The translations under genes and the position numbers were made by a program. A stretch of DNA of 64,000 bases from Duganella sp. CF458 (GTDB lineage: Bacteria > Pseudomonadota > Gammaproteobacteria > Burkholderiales > Burkholderiaceae_D): assembly GCF_900113115.1 (NCBI RefSeq), contig NZ_FOOF01000011.1, positions 124,001 through 188,000 on the forward strand, written 5' to 3'. Below, piece after piece: positions 8,553 to 16,616 of this stretch (position 1 is its first letter; each line of letters begins with the position of its first letter). The notes under the pieces were generated by a model that had not been told where the DNA came from, ran no database searches, and saw only the letters and a program-made list of their open reading frames with translations.

Positions 8553-9320
8553 ATGCGAAATACCAGCCAACGCCGCGAAACCATCCTGCAGGCGATCGTA
8601 CAACATGGTTCGGTCCAGGTAGCCGACCTGGTGGACAAGCTTGGCGTCTCCGCCGTCACCATCCGCAGCGACCTCAGTGTGCTCGAATCCCAAGGCCTGG
8701 TACAGCGCAGCCACGGCGGCGCCCTGCTGGCGCGCACCCCGCCGACCGAACACACCATCCGCCAGAAGGACTCCCTGAACCAGGCGCAGAAAGAACAGAT
8801 CGGCCTGCTGGCCGCGCGCATGGTGCAGCCGGGCGACAACGTGATCATCGACTCCGGCACCACCACCATCTCGCTGGCGCGCCACCTGCGCGACGCCAAC
8901 GACGTGACGGTGCTGACCAATGGCCTGAACATTGCGTGGGAACTGGCCGATGCGCCGGGCGTGGACCTGATCCTGACCGGCGGCCGCCTGCGCAAGCAAT
9001 CGCTGTCGCTGCAGGGCGCGCAGGCCGAAGCCTGCCTGTCCGCCTATAACTTCGACAAAGTGTTCCTCGGCGTCGACGGCTTTGACCTGCAGTTCGGCAT
9101 CACCACCCACCACGAGGCCGAAGCAAACCTGAATCACAAGATGGTGGAGCGCGCCAAAAAGGTCATCGTGCTGACCGACGCTTCCAAGTTCGGCCGCGTG
9201 TCGCTGCACCGCATCGTGCAACTGGACCGCGTGCACACCGTCATCACCGACGCCAGCATCAGCGCCGAGTACCGCGAAGGGCTGGACAAGCGCGGCATTG
9301 AAGTGATCATCGCGGAATGA
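8553..9320 (+). CDS. agaR: DeoR-family transcriptional repressor of GalNAc genes
   Basis: A 255-residue DeoR-family regulator. An N-terminal winged helix-turn-helix (about 6-60, with VSAVTIRSDLSVLESQGLV) is followed by the sugar-phosphate sensor domain with DSGTTT, ILTGG and FLGVDGFD. It lies inside the GalNAc operon between agaZ and agaA, so it probably represses the divergent agaS and GH31 promoters and is released by an amino-sugar phosphate. CTTTCG repeats near 5032-5064 are the candidate binding site. Its stop overlaps the agaA start (ATGA). Confidence 0.9.
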   Translation: MRNTSQRRETILQAIVQHGSVQVADLVDKLGVSAVTIRSDLSVLESQGLVQRSHGGALLARTPPTEHTIRQKDSLNQAQKEQIGLLAARMVQPGDNVIIDSGTTTISLARHLRDANDVTVLTNGLNIAWELADAPGVDLILTGGRLRKQSLSLQGAQAEACLSAYNFDKVFLGVDGFDLQFGITTHHEAEANLNHKMVERAKKVIVLTDASKFGRVSLHRIVQLDRVHTVITDASISAEYREGLDKRGIEVIIAE

Positions 9321-10408
9321 CAATGCTGCAAGGTCGCATCCTCACTCCCGGCGGCTGGATCAACGGCAGTATCGCCTTCGACCAGCGCATCGCCGGCATT
9401 ACCGAAGGCCCTGTCGGCGAAGGCTTGACCATCATCCCCGGCTTTGTCGACCTGCACGTGCACGGCGCTTCCGGCGTCGACATCATGGAAGGCGGCGACG
9501 CCGGCGCCGTGGTGGCACGCAGCCACGCGCGGCACGGCACCACCGCGCTGCTCGGCACCACGCTGACCGCCAAAGAGGATTCGATCCGCCACGCGCTGCA
9601 AGGCCTGGCCGGCGTCATCGCGCAGCGCCCGCGGCACGGCGCGCGCATGCTGGGCGTGCACCTGGAAGGCCCGTTCCTGAACCGCCGCCGCCTGGGCGCC
9701 CAGCCGCCCGACGTGGTGACCGGCAGCCGCGCCCTGGTGGAGAGCTACCACGCCATCGCGCCGATCCGCGTGCTGACCATGGCGCCCGAGGTGACGGGCC
9801 ACCTGGAACTGATCCCGCACCTGAAGGACATGGGTATCCGCGTCCAGATCGGCCACAGCGCCGGCAGCTACGACGACGGCGTGGCAGCCATGCGCGCCGG
9901 CGCCGCCGGCTTCACCCACCTGTTCAACGGCATGAGCGGCATGAGCCACAAGGAACCGGGCATGGTGGACGTGGCCATGGCGCACGCCGAATATGCCGAA
10001 ATCATCCCCGACCTGCTGCACGTTCACCCGGGCGCCATGCGCGCGGCGCTGCGCGCCATTCCGCGCCTGTACGGCGTGACCGACGCCACTTCCGCCACCG
10101 GCATGCCGGACGGCGAATACGCGCTCGGCACCCAGCGCGTGTTCAAGTGCATGGGCTGCGTGCGCCTCGCCACCGGTTCGCTGGCCGGCTCCGTATTGAC
10201 CATGGACCAGGCGCTGCGCAACTTCGTCAGCCTGGGCATGGAAGTGGCGGAAGCTTCGCAGCGCCTGTCGCTGTTCCCTGCCGATTACCTGGGCGAGTCG
10301 CAGCGCGGCCGCCTGGCGCCGGGGGCTTGGGCCGACATCGTCGTGCTGGACCAGTCTCTACACCCCGTGGCCGTCTTCGTTGAAGGCGAGGCCATTCCAC
10401 TCTCATAA
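9317..10408 (+). CDS. agaA: N-acetylgalactosamine-6-phosphate deacetylase (NagA/AgaA family)
   Basis: A 363-residue amidohydrolase-superfamily deacetylase. Metal and substrate motifs are PGFVDLHVHGASG, LGVHLEGPFLN, IGHSAG, THLFNGMSGM and the C-terminal GRLAPGAWADIVVLD. It removes acetate from GalNAc-6-phosphate, giving galactosamine-6-phosphate for AgaS. NagA (GlcNAc-6-phosphate) is the alternative; the surrounding agaS/agaZ/agaR genes favour the galacto substrate. Start overlaps agaR by four bases. Confidence 0.9.
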   Translation: MTMLQGRILTPGGWINGSIAFDQRIAGITEGPVGEGLTIIPGFVDLHVHGASGVDIMEGGDAGAVVARSHARHGTTALLGTTLTAKEDSIRHALQGLAGVIAQRPRHGARMLGVHLEGPFLNRRRLGAQPPDVVTGSRALVESYHAIAPIRVLTMAPEVTGHLELIPHLKDMGIRVQIGHSAGSYDDGVAAMRAGAAGFTHLFNGMSGMSHKEPGMVDVAMAHAEYAEIIPDLLHVHPGAMRAALRAIPRLYGVTDATSATGMPDGEYALGTQRVFKCMGCVRLATGSLAGSVLTMDQALRNFVSLGMEVAEASQRLSLFPADYLGESQRGRLAPGAWADIVVLDQSLHPVAVFVEGEAIPLS

Positions 10409-10425
10409 AAATACCAGGAGATCCG

Positions 10426-12297
10426 ATGCAGGCCTTATCCATGCGCTATTTATTGTTTATCGCCGGGATGGGCGGCCTGCTTTACGGGATCGACGTCGGC
10501 ATCATTGCCGGCGCCCTGCCTTACCTTGAATCCACCGCTTCCGTCGCGTGGAAGCTGAGCGCGCAGCAACTGAGCTTCATTGTCGCTGCCGTGCTGCTTG
10601 GCTCCGTGCTGTCGTCCCTGTTCGCCGGCGCCATTGCCGACGCCATCGGCCGACGCTGGGCGATGGTGCTGGCCGGCGCCCTGTTCACCGTCAGCATTCC
10701 CCTGATCGCGCTGTCGGACGGCTACACCCCGCTGTTGCTGGGGCGCCTGCTGCAAGGCATCAGCGGCGGCTTGATTGGCGTGGTGGTGCCTTTATACCTG
10801 GCCGAATGCCTGCGCGCCGAGCAGCGCGGCCGCGGCGCCGCCCTGTTCCAGCTCCTGCTGACCATCGGCCTGGTGGCGGCGGCTGTGATCGGACTGGTGC
10901 AGGCGCAAAACGTGGAAGGCGCCACGCAAGCCGCGCAGGCCTTGCCCGAGGCCGCGCGCGCCGCCGCAGTCTTCGACGCCAAGGACCACGCCTGGCGCAG
11001 CATCTTCTGGATGTGCCTTGCGCCGGGACTGGTATTCACTTTCGGCAGCGTGCTGCTGGCTGAATCGCCGCGCTGGCTGGTGCAGCGTGGCCGCATCGAA
11101 CCAGCCCGCGCTGCGCTGCTGCGCACCCGTGCCGCCGACGAAGCCGAGGCCGAACTGCGCGATATGCGGGCCGCTGCCGGCCTTGCCATGCGCGCCACCG
11201 TTTCCGGCGAACCCACCGAAGGCGATATCGCCGCGGCGCGCGGCGTGGTGGCCGGGCGCGGCCCCGTCTCCATCGTTCGCCACGCATCCGCTGGCGCCAT
11301 GGCCGCCGACGACCGCCTGCTGAGCCGCCGCTACATGTTGCCCTTCCTCCTGGCCTGCCTGGTATTGGCCTGCACGCAGGCCACCGGCATCAACTCGGTG
11401 CTGGCCTACGTGGTCAACATCCTGAACCAGGCCGGCCTGCCGGGCGCCACCGCCAACGCGGCCGACGTCGGCCTCAAGCTGCTGAACGCCATCATGACGG
11501 TGGTGGCCGTGCTGCTGGTCGACCGCAAGGGCCGCAAATTCCTGCTGATGCTGGGCAGCGGCGGCATCGTGATCGCCCTGCTCGCCGCCGGCCTGCTGTT
11601 CCGCGGCGTGGAGAGCGAACAGCGCGACGTGAGCGCCGCCGTGGCCGCGCAAGCCAAACACGATACCCTGTCCTTGCGCCTTGACGCAAAAACCCTGAAG
11701 GCGCTTGGCGCATCGGCCGGCAGCGATGCAACGCCGCAGTTGCTGACCGTGTCCTACTCCTACGGCCCGTTTACCAACGTGCAAACACGCCGCAGCGACG
11801 ACCCCGCCCTGGCGCCGATGGTGCTGTCGCGCGACGACACCGTGCAGCCGGACAGCGTGATCGGCGCCTTCTTCCGCCGCTTGCACCTGAACCCGTTCGC
11901 CGACCCGGCGGAAGGCCGCAACGCCCCGCTGAAAATCGAACAGGCGCAAATCGGCGCCCTGCCTTCGGTGGCGCATGGCTGGCATGTGACGCTGGCGATC
12001 TGCCTGTTCGTAGCCAGCTTCGCTGTTGGTCCCGGCGTGTGCGTGTGGCTCGCGCTGTCGGAACTGATGCCGACCCGCATCCGCTCCAACGGCATGAGCA
12101 TTGCGCTGCTGGTCAACCAGTTCGTCTCCACCACGATTGCGGCCGTATTCCTGCCGACCGTCGGCCGGCATGGCTACGCCGCGATGTTCTTCTTCTGGGC
12201 CGGATGCACGGTGGTGTACTTCCTCGCAGCCGCCTTCCTGCTGCCGGAAACGAAAGGGAAGACGCTGGAGGAGATTGAAGCGCACTTCGCGCGCTAG
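10426..12297 (+). CDS. MFS sugar porter with an enlarged periplasmic loop
   Basis: A 623-residue inner-membrane transporter of the sugar porter family (xylose/galactose/glucose symporters). Signatures: GIDVGIIAGALPYL in TM1, ADAIGRRWAM after TM2, AESPRWLVQRGR after TM6, and the C-terminal PETKGKTLEEIE. AGGAG five bases before the ATG supports the start. Usual sugar porters have about 450-500 residues. Here about 125 extra residues (about 393-520) are inserted between TM9 and TM10, on the periplasmic side. As the last gene of the aga operon it is the likely GalNAc permease, replacing the AgaP or PTS transporter used elsewhere. The function of the insert is unknown. Confidence 0.85.
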   Translation: MQALSMRYLLFIAGMGGLLYGIDVGIIAGALPYLESTASVAWKLSAQQLSFIVAAVLLGSVLSSLFAGAIADAIGRRWAMVLAGALFTVSIPLIALSDGYTPLLLGRLLQGISGGLIGVVVPLYLAECLRAEQRGRGAALFQLLLTIGLVAAAVIGLVQAQNVEGATQAAQALPEAARAAAVFDAKDHAWRSIFWMCLAPGLVFTFGSVLLAESPRWLVQRGRIEPARAALLRTRAADEAEAELRDMRAAAGLAMRATVSGEPTEGDIAAARGVVAGRGPVSIVRHASAGAMAADDRLLSRRYMLPFLLACLVLACTQATGINSVLAYVVNILNQAGLPGATANAADVGLKLLNAIMTVVAVLLVDRKGRKFLLMLGSGGIVIALLAAGLLFRGVESEQRDVSAAVAAQAKHDTLSLRLDAKTLKALGASAGSDATPQLLTVSYSYGPFTNVQTRRSDDPALAPMVLSRDDTVQPDSVIGAFFRRLHLNPFADPAEGRNAPLKIEQAQIGALPSVAHGWHVTLAICLFVASFAVGPGVCVWLALSELMPTRIRSNGMSIALLVNQFVSTTIAAVFLPTVGRHGYAAMFFFWAGCTVVYFLAAAFLLPETKGKTLEEIEAHFAR

Positions 12298-12311
12298 CGC
12301 AGTGGCTGGAT

Positions 12312-12338
12312 GCTTCCGCCGGCGATCGCGGCGGAAGC
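12312..12338. terminator. Hairpin between convergent genes, possible terminator
   Basis: A perfect 9-bp stem (GCTTCCGCC / GGCGGAAGC) with a 9-base loop lies in the short gap between the convergent MFS and DUF799 genes. There is no T-run, so intrinsic termination is uncertain. Confidence 0.4.
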
Positions 12339-12363
12339 GGGAGTGAAAGCGCGAGCGGAAAAG

Positions 12364-13032
12364 TTACGGCTTGCCGTAGTTGGTCGAACGCGGGCCGTAC
12401 AGGATGCCGTTGCCGCCACCGACCGACATCAGGCGGCCGCTGGCCACGCCTGCGATCGGGTAGGCTGCGTCGGTGCTGGTGTTGATGATCTGCTTGACCG
12501 CAGCCGCCACCAGGGCGCCAATCAGGCCGCCACCGGCATTGTTATTGTTTTGCTCCGCGCTGGAAGCGCTGGCCCTGCCGCTCCACAGCAGCGTGCCGGT
12601 TTTCAAATCCACCAGCTTGGCTTCCGCCGCCACCACCACTTCGCTGTTCAGCAGCGTGTAGACGGCGCCGTACTTGGACACGGTCACGTACAGGCCGGCA
12701 TCGGCGCCAAAGATCTCGTGCAGCTTCTGCACGCTGACGTTGTGGACGTCGGCAGCGTTGGCCAGGCCGTTCTGCTTGAAGGTCTCATCCACCGCGGCCA
12801 CCGGCAGCACATAGTAGCCGGCTTCGGCCAGCGGATAGCTCAGTTGCGACAGCATGCCGTAAGTCGCTTTGACTTCCGGCGAGTTGTTCAGCGGCGGCAG
12901 CACCACGATCGACTTCGGCTGGGCTGCCTTGAACGCGGTGTAGTCGTAGGGCTGTGCTGGGTGGTGGGCGCACCCCACGAAGAACAGCGCTGGCAGCAGG
13001 CACGCCGCCAGTTTCATGCATTTCTTGATCAT
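12364..13032 (-). CDS. DUF799-family lipoprotein (GNA1162-like)
   Basis: A 222-residue lipoprotein. The signal peptide ends in the lipobox FVGCAHH. The body contains KSIVVLPPLNNSPEVKAT and a C-terminal glycine-rich segment GGGLIGALVAAAVKQI, typical of DUF799 proteins. The family is structurally related to surface lipoprotein GNA1162 of Neisseria; its biochemical role is not established. Third gene of a leftward operon with a CsgG-like protein and a DUF4810 protein. Its ATG overlaps the stop of the DUF4810 gene (ATGA). Confidence 0.85.
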   Translation of the reverse strand: MIKKCMKLAACLLPALFFVGCAHHPAQPYDYTAFKAAQPKSIVVLPPLNNSPEVKATYGMLSQLSYPLAEAGYYVLPVAAVDETFKQNGLANAADVHNVSVQKLHEIFGADAGLYVTVSKYGAVYTLLNSEVVVAAEAKLVDLKTGTLLWSGRASASSAEQNNNNAGGGLIGALVAAAVKQIINTSTDAAYPIAGVASGRLMSVGGGNGILYGPRSTNYGKP

Positions 13033-13379
13033 TGAACGGCTTTCTTCGTATTCTTCAGCAAAAAGTCCATATACGCGGCGGATTCAGGGAACAGCATCTT
13101 CTCTGCCTCGAACTCGGCTGCCATCTGTTCCGGCTTGCCGGTCACCGAGTACAGCAGGCCCAGGTGGGCGTGATAACCAGGCGGCGGGATCATGCCTTGG
13201 GCGTTGATCTTCTGCAGGTCCTTTTCCAGCACCGCGATCTGCGCCTCCGGGCTCTCGCCCTTGAAGTACTGGTAAACCTGCGGCTGGTAGCTCTCCCACT
13301 GGTAGATCGTCGGCTGCCGGTGCTGGCAGCCGACCAGCGCTACGGCAACGCCGCAGGCCAGGGCAAGGCGGCGCATCAT
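13029..13379 (-). CDS. DUF4810-family lipoprotein
   Basis: A 116-residue lipoprotein with signal peptide and lipobox ALVGCQHR. The mature part (YQWESYQPQVYQYF, then a helical region around PPPGYHAHLGLLYSVTGK) matches DUF4810, a small TPR-like family found with CsgG-like and DUF799 proteins. Function unknown; a periplasmic envelope complex is likely. It overlaps both neighbours by four bases. Confidence 0.85.
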   Translation of the reverse strand: MMRRLALACGVAVALVGCQHRQPTIYQWESYQPQVYQYFKGESPEAQIAVLEKDLQKINAQGMIPPPGYHAHLGLLYSVTGKPEQMAAEFEAEKMLFPESAAYMDFLLKNTKKAVQ

Positions 13380-14044
13380 TGGCGCGCCTGGCGATTGAAT
13401 GCGCCGGCTTCCATGCCGCCCACCAGCTTTTCCACCGCTTCGCGCATGGCCAGGTCCAGCACCTTGCCGTTCAGGGTCGAGTCGTAGCTGGCGGTGCCGC
13501 CAAAGCCCAGCACTTCGCGGTTGGACAGGCTGTATTCGCCTGCGCCGGCGGCGGAGTACACCACTTCCGAGGTAGCGATGTTGACCACGTTCAGGGTGAC
13601 CTTGGCGTATGCCACCTGGGTCTTGCCGCGGCCTGCGATGCCGAACAACTGGTGGTCGCCCACTTCCTTGCGGCCGAATTCGGTGACGTCGCCGGTGACC
13701 ACGAAGTCGGCGCCCTTGATGTTCTGGCCCTGCTTCTTGAACGCCGCTTCCTGCTGCAGTTCCTGCATATTGTCGCGGTCCAGCACATTGAAGCGGTTGG
13801 TCTGCTGCAGGTGCGAGATCAGGATGGTCTTGGCCTGGCTGCCGAGGCGGTCCACGCCGTCGGAGAACACGCCACGCATGAAGGAGGAGCGGTTGTCGAA
13901 CTTGCCGACCGCCACCAGGGTGCGCGGGCCAGTGTAAGGACGCGCTGCGCTAGCGACTTTTTCCACCTGGATAGCCTGGTGGCTTTCGGTTGCGCAGCCA
14001 GCCAGGGCCGCGGCAGCGATGACGGATGCCAGAATCTTTTTCAT
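13376..14044 (-). CDS. CsgG-family lipoprotein
   Basis: A 222-residue lipoprotein with signal peptide and lipobox ALAGCATE. The CsgG-like domain shows TLVAVGKFDNRSS, LGSQAKTILISHLQQTNRFNVLDRD and ADFVVTGDVTEFGRKEVG. CsgG of curli forms an outer-membrane secretion pore, but this protein is shorter and no curli genes are nearby. It probably belongs to the separate CsgG/DUF4810/DUF799 envelope system. First gene of that operon, behind a well-placed promoter. Confidence 0.87.
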   Translation of the reverse strand: MKKILASVIAAAALAGCATESHQAIQVEKVASAARPYTGPRTLVAVGKFDNRSSFMRGVFSDGVDRLGSQAKTILISHLQQTNRFNVLDRDNMQELQQEAAFKKQGQNIKGADFVVTGDVTEFGRKEVGDHQLFGIAGRGKTQVAYAKVTLNVVNIATSEVVYSAAGAGEYSLSNREVLGFGGTASYDSTLNGKVLDLAMREAVEKLVGGMEAGAFNRQARQ

Positions 14045-14075
14045 ATCAATAAGTTAATGAAGTTTTAATTTATGT

Positions 14076-14104
14076 ATTATATAGTTCCTTCCGGCAATGC
14101 ACAA
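14076..14104 (-). promoter_or_regulatory. Predicted promoter of the CsgG-like/DUF4810/DUF799 operon
   Basis: Minus-strand TTGTGC (14099-14104) and a consensus TATAAT (14076-14081), 17 bases apart. A start near 14069 gives a leader of about 25 bases. Confidence 0.6.
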
Positions 14105-14265
14105 ATTTCGTTGCCAAAAAAGCCAGATATGACGAGCCGCGCGACAGACGTTGCACGCTGTTGGCAATTAGGTCACTATGGCGCTGCATCTGCAGCGCTG
14201 CGCGCACCGTGTCGATGTGGATTACGGTTGCGCAGCGGCGATCCACATCCCCAACGATCACATTA

Positions 14266-15111
14266 ATGAATATTTCCGCCCTGCTGCTTACCACTGTCCT
14301 CGCCGCCTCGCCCAGCGATGGCATGTTTGAACCGGGCCTGGTGTCCGACAACGGCGCGTTCGGCTTGACGCTGTCGCCCGATGGCCGGCACGCACTGTGG
14401 GTGCAATCGGGCGGCGCGCGGACCAGGCTGGTGATCGTGGAAGCGCATAAGGTGGACGGCAAGTGGCAGAAGCCGGCACCGGTGCCATTCTCCGCCACCG
14501 ACGGCTCGCGCGACATCGATCCGGCCTTCGCGCCGGACGGCAAATCGATCATCTTCCAGTCCAACCGCCCGGTGCCGGACCAGCCCGCCCGCAAAGGCTT
14601 CGACATCTACTCGGTAGCGCTGCAGGATGGCCGCTGGGGGCCGCTGCAGCACCTCGGCCACGACATCAACAGCGACGACTCCGAATCGTCCGGCTCGATT
14701 GCCGCGGACGGCACGATTTACTTCATGAAGAACGGTGCCGAAGGCAAATCGGACTTGTGGCGCTCGCGCCGCGTTGACGGCAAGTACGGCGCGCCCGAAC
14801 GCCTGCCCGAACCGGTCAACACCGGCCCCTGGCGCGAATCGAATCCCTTCATCGCCGCCGACCAGAGCTACCTGCTGTACTTCTCCGACGTGCCGGGCGG
14901 CGCGGGCGACATGGACCTTTACATCAGCTTCAACGGCAAGCACGGTTGGAGTGTCCCGAAAAATATCGGCGCGCCATTCAACACCGCGCAAGCCGAATTC
15001 ACGCCCTTCGTACACGACAACCGCCTCTACCTGGCGCGCCAGGCCAAGGACGGCGAGCGCTTCATCGAGAACATCTACTCCTATCCCTTCGACCAGGGCA
15101 GTTACCGTTAA
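14266..15111 (+). CDS. Secreted PD40 (TolB-like) beta-propeller protein
   Basis: A 281-residue exported protein. A short signal peptide (MNISALLLTTVLAASPSDG) is followed by WD40-like PD40 repeats: LTLSPDGRHALW, DPAFAPDGKSIIFQSNR, SGSIAADGTIYFM, NPFIAADQSYLLYFSD. Such propellers are common in periplasmic binding proteins; there is no catalytic domain. The ATG at 14266 is preferred over longer frames because it gives the signal peptide directly. Role unknown; it stands alone between two unrelated transcription units. Confidence 0.8.
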   Translation: MNISALLLTTVLAASPSDGMFEPGLVSDNGAFGLTLSPDGRHALWVQSGGARTRLVIVEAHKVDGKWQKPAPVPFSATDGSRDIDPAFAPDGKSIIFQSNRPVPDQPARKGFDIYSVALQDGRWGPLQHLGHDINSDDSESSGSIAADGTIYFMKNGAEGKSDLWRSRRVDGKYGAPERLPEPVNTGPWRESNPFIAADQSYLLYFSDVPGGAGDMDLYISFNGKHGWSVPKNIGAPFNTAQAEFTPFVHDNRLYLARQAKDGERFIENIYSYPFDQGSYR

Positions 15112-15144
15112 ACAGGACGCTGCCGACGCCGGGCTAAAAATAAT

Positions 15145-15174
15145 TTGTGCATCGCACAAAACCTGTGATATACT
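15145..15174 (+). promoter_or_regulatory. Predicted promoter of the structured leader / IF-1 paralog
   Basis: TTGTGC (15145-15150), an 18-base spacer and TATACT (15169-15174), preceded by an extended -10 TG at 15166-15167. A start near 15181 would open the structured leader. Confidence 0.55.
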
Positions 15175-15180
15175 GCGTTC

Positions 15181-15357
15181 CGTGGTGAGGGCACTCGAGA
15201 ACTTCACCCTGTAGCACCAAACATTGGTCACAGGCCGGCACCTTGCAGATAGCATTGGCTGACCGCTTCGCACCGTGCAGATAGCACGGGCTGTAGCAGC
15301 GATTGAAATATTGGCATTACATTGAAACGAAGCCCGCAACAACGCGGGCTTTTTTTT
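15181..15357 (+). ncRNA. Candidate structured leader or small RNA upstream of the IF-1 paralog
   Basis: A non-coding stretch of about 177 bases from a predicted promoter to an intrinsic terminator. It can fold into ordered hairpins: GGTGA/TCACC (15184-15188 with 15204-15208); CCTGT/ACAGG (15208-15212 with 15230-15234) enclosing ACCAA/TTGGT; a 23-base repeat present twice (15239-15261 and 15271-15293, 20 of 23 identical), the second copy forming CCGTGC-AGATA-GCACGG; then the terminator. Only 35 bases separate the terminator from the infA start. Either infA is controlled by attenuation in this leader, or this is a separate small RNA. No known RNA family was recognised. Confidence 0.5.
15331..15357 (+). 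terminator. Intrinsic terminator / possible attenuator before infA
   Basis: A perfect 7-bp GC-rich stem (AGCCCGC / GCGGGCT) with a six-base AACAAC loop, followed by eight T residues. It lies 35 bases upstream of the IF-1 start codon. Confidence 0.85.
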
Positions 15358-15392
15358 CGCCCCTCGCCCTCCCAATCGCAAAGGAAAACACC

Positions 15393-15656
15393 ATGGCAAA
15401 AGAAGAACTCATCGAAATGAATGGCGTGGTCACCGAGATCCTGCCGGAGCAACGCTTCCGCGTCGACCTGGACAATGGTCACAAGCTGATCGCGTATACC
15501 GGTGGCCGCATGAAGAAAAACTTCATCCGCATCATCGCCGGCGACAAGGTCACGCTGGAACTGTCCCCGTACGACCTGAACAAAGGCCGCATCGTCTTCC
15601 GCCACATCGAACAACGCGGCGCCCCCGGCCCACGTCCACAACAGCGCCGCCGCTAG
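15393..15656 (+). CDS. infA: Translation initiation factor IF-1 (87-residue paralog)
   Basis: An 87-residue S1/OB-fold protein: [19 protein letters not shown], then a core with [47 protein letters not shown]-1 binds the 30S A site during initiation. It is longer than the usual 72 residues because of a basic/proline tail ([12 protein letters not shown]). It is not beside rpmJ or the secY end of the ribosomal operon, so it is likely the extra IF-1 copy found in many betaproteobacteria. AAGGA before the ATG supports the start. An intrinsic terminator in the leader suggests conditional expression. Confidence 0.92.
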   Translation: MAKEELIEMNGVVTEILPEQRFRVDLDNGHKLIAYTGGRMKKNFIRIIAGDKVTLELSPYDLNKGRIVFRHIEQRGAPGPRPQQRRR

Positions 15657-15674
15657 GATCGACGGGCCTGGCGC

Positions 15675-16616
15675 CTAACGATTAAGTGTGTCGAACGCCT
15701 CGTTGAACCAGCCGATGACCATTTTCACTGCCGGGTCCTGGGCCAGCTGGCGTTCGACCTCCCGGCTGTATGCCAGCACTTGCTGGAAATAGGCGAGCTG
15801 GGCCTCCCTGTCGGCCTGGGGCGACGGGAACAGCAAGTCGCGGCCCTGCCTCAGCAAGGAGGCCGATTGCGCCGGTCCCGAGCTAATGAGCTGCTCGACT
15901 TTTCTCAGCCATTTCACGCCCGGGCTGAAATAGTCGTGACTGGCGAGCAGCGCTTTCATCAGTTTGGTCACCACGTAAATGCCCAGCATGGCACTCAATC
16001 CGGGCGCCCCGCCAATTGCCGCCTGCATATCCTCCAACTCTTTTGCAGCCAGCGAGAATTCGGAAATCATGCGCTTTTGCCGCAGCCGGTCGATCTCGTA
16101 ATAGCGCTTCCACAGGTCGACCAGGGCAACATTCTGCAGCGCCCAACCGCCGGACAGCCTGCTCAGGAAACGCAGGTGATCCACATTTTCGTTCGAGACT
16201 TCATTGCTGTTCTTATTGAGGAGCACCTGCGCCCCGCCTGCCAGGCGGATATCGGGGTTGACCTTGATCTCGAAATTCAACTCGATGCCTTCGACGTATA
16301 GGACGGCCCAGTTCGACGTGAAATTCCTGTTCTGATACAGCCATTTCACCGGGTAAGCGCCCAAGGACGAAGCGACGTCGCGCAAGGCCTGGGAAGAATT
16401 GATCAGCACCAGCAAATCGACATCGGAAACACTGGTGCCGGTGCGTTCCGGAATCGAACCGCCCAGCACCAGGCCATATTCGGCGCCCGGCACCAGCAAG
16501 GCATCGAGCAAAGCCGGCAGGTCAATGCGGGCCTCGCGCAAGGCTGCCGAAAACTCGGCCGGGTTGCCGGCCAGGTACAAGGTGTGCGCTCTCTTCTTTC
16601 GTTCGCTGTCAGACAT
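15675..16616 (-). CDS. Nucleotidyltransferase-fold protein (last gene of left arm of biosynthetic cluster)
   Basis: A 313-residue protein with a DNA polymerase beta-like nucleotidyltransferase motif: Gly53-Ser54 in LGGSIPER and Asp65-x-Asp67 in SDVDLLV, with a possible third carboxylate in LNFEIKVNP. The rest is helical and not recognised. Such domains transfer nucleotides to small molecules (aminoglycoside-type resistance, for example) or to protein or RNA. It overlaps the ABC transporter gene by eight bases (ATGTCTGA), which ties it to the cluster. Possible roles are self-resistance or a biosynthetic nucleotidylation. Confidence 0.7.
   Translation of the reverse strand: MSDSERKKRAHTLYLAGNPAEFSAALREARIDLPALLDALLVPGAEYGLVLGGSIPERTGTSVSDVDLLVLINSSQALRDVASSLGAYPVKWLYQNRNFTSNWAVLYVEGIELNFEIKVNPDIRLAGGAQVLLNKNSNEVSNENVDHLRFLSRLSGGWALQNVALVDLWKRYYEIDRLRQKRMISEFSLAAKELEDMQAAIGGAPGLSAMLGIYVVTKLMKALLASHDYFSPGVKWLRKVEQLISSGPAQSASLLRQGRDLLFPSPQADREAQLAYFQQVLAYSREVERQLAQDPAVKMVIGWFNEAFDTLNR

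Noticed and set aside
15181..15357. 6S RNA identity for the structured leader
   Set aside because: The 5' and 3' ends do not pair into the long closing stem with a central bubble that 6S RNA needs.
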